Source: Desulfobacteraceae bacterium UBA5623
Lineage (GTDB): Bacteria > Desulfobacterota > DSM-4660 > Desulfatiglandales > Desulfatiglandaceae
Assembly (NCBI GenBank): GCA_002424495.1
Contig: DIKH01000099.1
Coordinates: 1-9,708 of the forward strand
Direction of reading: 5' to 3'
Length of the DNA stretch: 9,708 nucleotides
This document shows, one piece after another, positions 5,311 through 9,708 of the stretch. The position numbers and the translations under genes were made by a program. Positions within the stretch are counted from its first letter, which is position 1, and each line of letters starts with the position of its first letter. The notes under the pieces are model-generated. The model was not told the origin of the DNA. It did no database searches and saw nothing but the letters and a program-made list of their open reading frames with translations.

Positions 5311-5892
5311 TTATTGGGAGTTCCGGAGAAAATGATCTCGAGACGTCTGTATTTCTCCATCGACAATTCGCGCAATTGCGTTCATTTTCATGTATTCAAT
5401 ATCAATATAGGCGTAGATGGACTCCCATTCGGACAAGAATTTCTCGAAAGGGGAAATAGGGGGGCTTGGGTCTGTCACTTTTTGCTGATGCTCTCTCCCT
5501 GCTATCTTTAATTTGTCTCGGTCTACTTTGTGTTCAGAAAGGAGATAATACACCCCGCACATTTTTTCAGCATCAGCAGGGGAGATATCCGCCCATGTTA
5601 CTCTGAAGCCAGTGACATCAAATATGGTGACGTTTTTGAATAATCTGGAATGGCTCGGCAAAATCCTACCCCAAGGGGGTATGGCGCTAAGGGAGGATTT
5701 GTATTGCTCTATAATTTCCGGATTGAGGGTATAGCCGTCGTTCAGAAAGGGCTCTGTGAAGCTAATCTTTACGTTTTTAGCTTTCCATGGGTCATGGTCT
5801 AGCATCTGCTTTCCTTCGTCAATGGTCATCATGTGATATGATACCTTGATTTTTAAAATTCTGAAAGGATGGGCGGACGAGGGTGTCATCAT
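5311..5892 (-). CDS. Unknown 193-aa protein, third gene of the recombinase module
   Basis: I do not recognise this protein. It is soluble and mixed alpha/beta in look, with no signal peptide or membrane segment. Visible landmarks are NDGYTLNPEIIEQYKSSL (about 51-68), PPWGRILPSHSRLF (72-85), FDVTGFRVTWADISPADAEKM (91-111), a basic linker (121-140) and a C-terminal helix region rich in tyrosine and isoleucine (YAYIDIEYMKM). The ATG at 5892 lies 3 nt after the recombinase stop codon (TAATGTATG), so coupling to the recombinase is likely. An internal ATG pair at residues 21-22 is an alternative start. A partner in recombination or cargo of the element are both possible. Codon and frame quality suggest it is real. 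Confidence 0.7.
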   Translation of the reverse strand: MMTPSSAHPFRILKIKVSYHMMTIDEGKQMLDHDPWKAKNVKISFTEPFLNDGYTLNPEIIEQYKSSLSAIPPWGRILPSHSRLFKNVTIFDVTGFRVTWADISPADAEKMCGVYYLLSEHKVDRDKLKIAGREHQQKVTDPSPPISPFEKFLSEWESIYAYIDIEYMKMNAIARIVDGEIQTSRDHFLRNSQ

Positions 5893-5895
5893 ACA

Positions 5896-6804
5896 TTAGC
5901 GGAGATAGACTTCCGTTATATCTGGCCTGAAATGACCGAGTTCCTGACTTACTATTTCTTTCGCCTGATCGTAAAAATATCCCTGCCCTTGCAATTCGTT
6001 CATTCTTTCCTGTGTGTAACCATGGCGTAGCCCATGTGCCCCGGTGGACCAGCCCAAAACACGCTTTGATGCTCTGCCAAAAGAGGAACTCCAAGCCTGT
6101 CCACCGCCGAGATCATAATGTTGTTCATATCGTATGCCTCTATCTAGAACTATACGTGGTTCGTTAAAACGACATGCATCCAATTTGTCAGATATTTCTT
6201 TGGGAATAGCGACTTCCCGGATGAGGCCCCCCTTGCCGCACACAGTATAACGCATAAAATTTTTGCGTCCTGTAAATAGGTCCATAGAAAATTGCCGATG
6301 TTGACTCGGCCCCCGCTCTGTAGTTGGTAACAGCGTGTATAGCTCATGCGCTCTAAGCCCCGCGGAGTAGGCTGTTTTAGTTGCAAGTGAGTTATGAACA
6401 CTTTGTGCTCTGGCGATGGCGGACACTTGCACTGTTGTGTAAGCCCTTCCCTGATCAGCAAGACCTTTTTTGGAAATTATGCTGAATACACGATCTAACT
6501 TGTTAACCCCAGGCAAAATTTGCAATGCTTGCCTATCCATATCTAGGGTTTTTTGGCCAACAACCTGAGCACGTATCTGGAGATATTGCATTGCGCGATT
6601 GGAATCGAAATTAATCAATCCCATTCCTGAATTTATCTTGTCCCATTCAGAAGCAAGTTTTAAAGATTGCTCGTAATTTCTTGCCGTACCAAGGCTGTGA
6701 ATCTGGGAATCATTTCTCGAGTCATGCCGGCTTTTGCCAAGTGCCAAAGCCTTACCCACAGCCCGTGCCGCTTGTTTTTTTGGATTCGCGAAACTTATTT
6801 TCAT
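5896..6804 (-). CDS. Second tyrosine recombinase (Integrase_1-like)
   Basis: This 302-aa tyrosine recombinase is unlike the integrase at the left edge. The N-terminal part (about 30-140) looks like a SAM-like core-binding domain (GTARNYEQSLKLASEWDK, TTVQVSAIARAQSVHNSL). The catalytic residues are R151 in YSAGLRAHEL, K191 in VCGKGGL, H257 and R260 in GAHGLRHG, H291 in LGHFRPD and Y300. The nucleophile is only two residues from the C-terminus. An optimal GGAGGT lies 5 nt before the ATG at 6804. From memory it fits the proteobacterial Phage_int_SAM_2/Integrase_1 families. Its start overlaps the upstream HTH gene by 53 bp. It likely moves its own small element or acts in trans, and its target site is not evident. 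Confidence 0.88.
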   Translation of the reverse strand: MKISFANPKKQAARAVGKALALGKSRHDSRNDSQIHSLGTARNYEQSLKLASEWDKINSGMGLINFDSNRAMQYLQIRAQVVGQKTLDMDRQALQILPGVNKLDRVFSIISKKGLADQGRAYTTVQVSAIARAQSVHNSLATKTAYSAGLRAHELYTLLPTTERGPSQHRQFSMDLFTGRKNFMRYTVCGKGGLIREVAIPKEISDKLDACRFNEPRIVLDRGIRYEQHYDLGGGQAWSSSFGRASKRVLGWSTGAHGLRHGYTQERMNELQGQGYFYDQAKEIVSQELGHFRPDITEVYLR

Positions 6805-7003
6805 TTATTACCTCCGGCAATTGGGCTAGAAATCGTATGATAGTTGTATGGGCGACACGAAGTCTTTTTTTATTTTGCAGCCACAGCGCAAGCTGAGGAT
6901 AGCTTGCGCCGGATTTACGTAAAGCAACCAACTCGGCGCGAAATCGAATAAGCTGAGATGGCCTATATTGACGTTTTTGGCATATATTTATATTTGTTCT
7001 CAT
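6752..7003 (-). CDS. Small helix-turn-helix protein upstream of the recombinase
   Basis: This is an 83-aa basic protein. Residues 20-62 (RFRAELVALRKSGASYPQLA, then LWLQ and a lysine-rich turn, then VAHTTIIRFLAQLPE) read as a helix-turn-helix, with HTTIIRFLA as the recognition helix. Small proteins of this type often sit just before tyrosine recombinases and are thought to act as DNA-binding accessory factors or repressors. The ATG at 7003 has GAGGA about 7 nt upstream. The gene runs 53 bp into the recombinase gene in another frame, so the two are surely on one message. A 15-bp dyad 50 bp upstream could be its own operator. Confidence 0.75.
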   Translation of the reverse strand: MRTNINICQKRQYRPSQLIRFRAELVALRKSGASYPQLALWLQNKKRLRVAHTTIIRFLAQLPEVINENKFRESKKTSGTGCG

Positions 7004-7051
7004 TGTCTATCCTCGCGTTAGTTTCGCACGGTTATTGTTGCTGCACCATGC

Positions 7052-7066
7052 CGGGAAATTTTCCCG
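7052..7066. promoter_or_regulatory. Dyad CGGGAAATTTTCCCG, possible operator
   Basis: CGGGAAA and TTTCCCG are perfect complements around one central T. The site is about 50 bp upstream of the HTH gene start, in its presumed promoter region on the minus strand. Autorepression by the HTH protein is plausible; nothing in the sequence proves it. Confidence 0.4.
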
Positions 7067-7454
7067 ATGGCCCCGATTTACAACAGTCTCAGTCGTTGCA
7101 GGCTCGGACTCTCCGGCCTATATACTGCCCATCCGGGTTTGGGGTCTCTGCAATCGGCAGTATGCTCATACCACTTTGCAATCTTCAATCGGAGGCGACC
7201 AGGCACCGATAGCCAGAATTCTAAGGGGGAGGAGAGGTTTCTGGTGGCCTCTATGTTATTTAGTTTCGCCTGTGCGTTTGGGTGTGGGCACCAAACGCTT
7301 CACAAAGGCCCATCCATGGCTGAGATACGCAGTCTGTCATCACTGCGACACAGCGCGGAATCGTGTTTAAAAAAAACACAAAAAAAATCACAGATGACGA
7401 GCAAATGTGATTGTGTGGATGGGTGTTATTATTTGTGTGGAGAAACATCTGAAA
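7067..7454. other. Non-coding stretch upstream of the recombinase module
   Basis: About 390 bp with no convincing gene, although several overlapping plus-strand frames are open. They carry no ribosome binding sites and have unnatural, cysteine- and histidine-rich composition. GC content is higher here (to about 7340) than in the flanking spacer. It contains an 8-bp inverted repeat ATACTGCC/GGCAGTAT (7122-7129, 7156-7163) with a 26-nt loop. An end of the recombinase-bearing element may lie in this stretch. Confidence 0.4.
7380..7412 (-). terminator. Weak intrinsic terminator, minus strand
   Basis: Read on the minus strand, AATCACA and TGTGATT form a 7-bp stem with a 13-nt loop, directly followed by a T-run and then a second T-rich stretch. 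The stem is AT-rich and short. It would separate the recombinase module from any minus-strand transcript arriving from the right. Confidence 0.4.
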
Positions 7455-7473
7455 GAGCCTCGCAATGAGGCTC
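7455..7473 (+). promoter_or_regulatory. Hairpin covering the ribosome binding site of the 47-aa ORF
   Basis: GAGCCTC and GAGGCTC pair perfectly over 7 bp with loop GCAAT. The right arm contains the GAGG that would serve as Shine-Dalgarno for the ATG at 7479, so the fold would hide it. This would lower translation unless the hairpin is opened. Confidence 0.4.
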
Positions 7474-7478
7474 ACGCG

Positions 7479-7622
7479 ATGTCAAAACCCAAATGGGCTT
7501 TAGCGCGTAAGATGAATGGAAAACCAGCCCCCTTAAGCTTTGTAGGTTTTCCGTACCATGAATACAAGGTCATCGACAAGGAGCATCGAGCCAGGGAATC
7601 GCACGAGGCGAATACTCTATAA
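7479..7622 (+). CDS. Possible 47-aa basic protein, unknown
   Basis: The frame encodes MSKPKWALARKMNGKPAPLS followed by FVGFPYHEYKVIDKEHRARE and SHEANTL. It is basic, soluble and has a protein-like composition, with GAGG 8 nt before the ATG inside a hairpin. I recognise no family. No neighbour explains it, and the frame is also open upstream to 7407 with a less natural sequence. It may be a chance ORF. Confidence 0.35.
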   Translation: MSKPKWALARKMNGKPAPLSFVGFPYHEYKVIDKEHRARESHEANTL

Positions 7623-7685
7623 AGAGTCAGAATAATTAATCATAATTTGCCCAAAAAAGTGATCAATGTCAATTCTTTTTTTAGC

Positions 7686-7710
7686 TAGGAAATTTTAGGA
7701 AATTTTTAGG
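7686..7710. repeat. Helically phased TAGGAAATTT tandem repeat
   Basis: TAGGAAATTT occurs at 7686-7695 and 7696-7705, and a further TAGG begins at 7707. The 10-bp period puts every copy on the same helix face. It is AT-rich and could bend DNA or bind protein. No gene starts nearby. Confidence 0.55.
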
Positions 7711-8160
7711 TAGTTGTTGGTAGAGCGAGTAGCTTATCGGTTTGATTTCCCCTTGTTGATACTCCACGCGGCATATCTTCTTCTGTAAATTTAATGGCTT
7801 GCCCGCCGCCACCCTGCCACTCGTGCCTCTTCTTCGGAGCAGAACCATCTTTCCCCGTTTCTTTCAGGGTGCTCTTTTCAGAGATCCGGACAACGATCTT
7901 GATCCGGATAGACCATCAATCCAACCTGACCCTTTGCAGTTTTCATCGTCGAACCTGGGGACAAAAGGCCTACCTTTTGTCGGTGATGACCTTCCATTTA
8001 AAACCCGTTCTGGTGGTGCTGGCTGGCTTTGAGAATGGTGTTTTTCCCTGATGCTGACCAGTGTGTCTCCGATCAAAAGCCCGGCTTGGAGTGCATAACG
8101 TGACCTTAGAAGTGGTAGTTTGTCACCGAGTCGTTTTTCGCAATAATATTTGTGATTCAA
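7706..8160 (-). pseudogene. Possible decayed minus-strand coding region
   Basis: Two open minus-strand frames abut. The first runs from a TTG at 8160 (GGTGAG about 6 nt upstream) through YCEKRLGDKLPLLRSRYALQ to a stop at 7864. The second, in a different frame, is open from 7915 to 7706 and reads IKIVVRISEKSTLKETGKDG onward, but has no usable start codon. A third frame in the same stretch gives NGERWFCSEEEARVAGWRRA before a stop, which resembles the C-terminal metal-binding-like tail of some nuclease-family proteins. I think this is a frameshifted remnant, but I cannot name the parent gene with confidence. No other gene is visible in 7623-8216. Confidence 0.3.
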
Positions 8161-8216
8161 TTGTTGCTCACCGTTAAATAATTTGCCTCTTTATAAGAAA
8201 TCTTGTAGCCATAGTT

Positions 8217-9708
8217 ATGGGATTTCAAATTTTATTCTGCTGGCTAGGGGCAACAGATCTGAAGGCGGCGATTGGGGGGGCGGATGTCGGTTTAGGCCCT
8301 GTGGCGCAGGCGGTCGCCTCACGGCCTTATAAGGAAGTGGTGCTTCTCAATAACTGGGAGAAAAGCACTGCTGAAAGCTATATAGCTTGGCTCCAAGCAA
8401 AAACAACGGCACGAATCACCCTTCAGCATATCCCTCTTTCCGGCCCTACCAACTTTGGCGAGATTTATCAGGCCGCATCATCAATTATTGCCGACAAAAT
8501 TAAAAACCACGGCCTGGACGTCAGTCTCGCTTTCCACCTGAGCCCCGGAACCCCGGCCATGGCAGCGGTTTGGATTCTCCTGGCCAAGACCCGTTTCCCT
8601 GCTGAGTTGATTGAATCATCCAAGGAACACGGCGTTCGTACCGCTTCGGTCCCTTTTGATATTTCAGCCGATTTTATCCCGAGTTTGTTCAGGAGGCAGG
8701 ACCAGACCCTTGCGCGGCTTGCAGCCGGACTGCCTATTGTTGCCCCGGAGTTTGACGACATCCTCCACCGCAGTGAATTGATGCAGCGGGTAATACTTAA
8801 GGCTAGACGCATCGCACCCCGCTCCATCCCTGTTCTCATCGAGGGAGAGTCAGGTACCGGCAAGGAGCTATTTGCCCGGGCCATCCATGACGCCAGCCCA
8901 CGCAAGGACAAGCCGTTCATCGCTATAAACTGTGGGGCCATACCGAGGGAGCTGGTTGAGTCCGAGCTATTCGGTCACGAAAAGGGGTCATTCACCGGTG
9001 CCACGGCATCCAGAATCGGCCATTTCGAGGCGGCTCATCAGGGCACCATCTTCCTGGATGAAATTGGGGAACTACCAAAGGAGATGCAGGTCAAACTTCT
9101 TCGCACCTTGCAGGAAGGAGAAGTGAAAAGGATCGGAGCAACCCGGCCCCTGCAATTAGACGTAAGAATCATTGCTGCAACCAATAGAAATCTTATTGAG
9201 GAAGTCACGGCCGGGTCCTTCCGTGAAGATCTTTTTTACCGCCTGGCCGTGGGAGTAATCAAGTTGCCACCACTCAGAGAGCGGGTCGGGGATGTCAGCT
9301 TATTAATCGACCAGTTTCTGGAACGGATTAACCAGGAGAGCGGCACAGAACCAGGCTACAGGCGCAAGAAAATTTCTGCAACGGCAAGAAATCTTCTGCT
9401 TCAGCACACCTGGCCGGGCAATGTCAGGGAGTTGCAGAACACCTTGACCAGGGCGGCGGTATGGTCGGTTGATGAGGAACTTGTTGAGGATGATATACGG
9501 GAGGCATTACTTCCTGTTCCCAGTGTAGACAAGGGAAAAGATCTTATTCTCAACCGGCCTCTCGGGAATGGGTTCAGCCTGCCCGACCTTATTGAAAGGG
9601 TGGCAGTGCATTACCTTGAAAGAGGCTTGGCCGAAGGCCATGACAATAAGACAAAAGCCGCGAATATACTGGGCCTGCCGAGCTATCAGACCCTGACCAA
9701 CTGGCTCA
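8217..9708 (+). CDS. CARF-like sigma-54-dependent activator, RtcR-like (3' end off window)
   Basis: This is a bacterial enhancer-binding protein, open for 497 codons with no stop before the window ends. Residues 1-160 form a Rossmann-like sensor: a first strand ILFCWLGATD and FHLSPGTPAM (106-115), the place and pattern of the CARF ligand loop in RtcR. The AAA+ domain has Walker A GESGTGKE (K216), sigma-54 contact loop GSFTGA (257-262), Walker B TIFLDE (277-282), arginine finger region FREDLFYR (R336, R342) and sensor II WPGNVREL (R404). A Fis-type HTH begins at TKAANILGLPSYQTLTNWL. An in-frame TAA at 8175 and the first ATG at 8217 set the start; its ribosome binding site is poor. The known relative RtcR turns on RNA-repair genes. 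The target operon here is not visible, and I infer a nucleotide or RNA ligand. Confidence 0.9.
   Translation, partial: MGFQILFCWLGATDLKAAIGGADVGLGPVAQAVASRPYKEVVLLNNWEKSTAESYIAWLQAKTTARITLQHIPLSGPTNFGEIYQAASSIIADKIKNHGLDVSLAFHLSPGTPAMAAVWILLAKTRFPAELIESSKEHGVRTASVPFDISADFIPSLFRRQDQTLARLAAGLPIVAPEFDDILHRSELMQRVILKARRIAPRSIPVLIEGESGTGKELFARAIHDASPRKDKPFIAINCGAIPRELVESELFGHEKGSFTGATASRIGHFEAAHQGTIFLDEIGELPKEMQVKLLRTLQEGEVKRIGATRPLQLDVRIIAATNRNLIEEVTAGSFREDLFYRLAVGVIKLPPLRERVGDVSLLIDQFLERINQESGTEPGYRRKKISATARNLLLQHTWPGNVRELQNTLTRAAVWSVDEELVEDDIREALLPVPSVDKGKDLILNRPLGNGFSLPDLIERVAVHYLERGLAEGHDNKTKAANILGLPSYQTLTNWL

Noticed and set aside
6150..6461. 103-aa minus-strand ORF
   Set aside because: It is an out-of-frame shadow inside the second recombinase.
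7035..7468. Overlapping plus-strand ORFs of 84-133 aa
   Set aside because: They have no ribosome binding sites, unnatural composition and several competing frames in one GC-richer stretch.
8468..8941. 157-aa minus-strand ORF
   Set aside because: It is antisense to the CARF/sigma-54 gene, whose AAA+ motifs are unmistakable.

Overview
The window reads as a bacterial genomic or defence island, most likely from a proteobacterium. Desulfobacterota is my guess, from the sigma-54 regulator, the tRNA style and the mixed GC content, but nothing here fixes the taxon. About half the window is AT-rich spacer with stem-loops and repeats. The better-coded, more GC-rich genes sit in separate blocks.

Left edge (1-1246). 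A terminator hairpin and the 3' part of a tRNA-Arg(CCT) gene on the minus strand lie directly before a complete tyrosine integrase. The polarity of the tRNA fragment places the chromosome to the left of about 102 and the inserted element to the right. The intact tRNA-Arg copy that would mark the far end is not in the window. Two helically phased TTTGGGACA repeats and a likely promoter lie between the att site and the integrase.

Spacer and tRNA-Leu (1247-2631). This holds one credible small acidic protein on the minus strand, flanked by a long imperfect inverted repeat, then a tRNA-Leu(TAA) with a weakly paired acceptor stem, its own promoter-like sequence and a good terminator.

Defence operon (2632-4710). 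An ABC/AAA-type ATPase of the RloA/AbiLi kind overlaps by one base an RloB/AbiLii-like protein with Toprim-style acidic motifs. This matches the two-gene AbiL-type phage-defence layout. A 33-residue hydrophobic ORF with a strong ribosome binding site follows 43 bp later and may be a third, undescribed member.

Spacer 4711-5310. It holds two tandem 26-bp near-palindromes with a 36-bp period, a 10-bp hairpin and a possible 28-codon ORF.

Recombinase module (7003 down to 5311, minus strand). It encodes a small helix-turn-helix protein, an overlapping second tyrosine recombinase of a different type with all catalytic residues, and an unrecognised 193-aa protein. The tight overlaps suggest one transcript and possibly a second mobile unit inside the island.

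Right part. 7004-8216 is mostly non-coding, with dyads, a possible 47-aa ORF and what looks like a decayed minus-strand coding region. From 8217 to the window end runs a large open frame, not closed by a stop: an N-terminal CARF-like Rossmann domain, a sigma-54 AAA+ domain and a Fis-type HTH. It resembles RtcR and should switch on a sigma-54 operon in response to a nucleotide or RNA ligand. The operon it controls probably lies just past the right edge.
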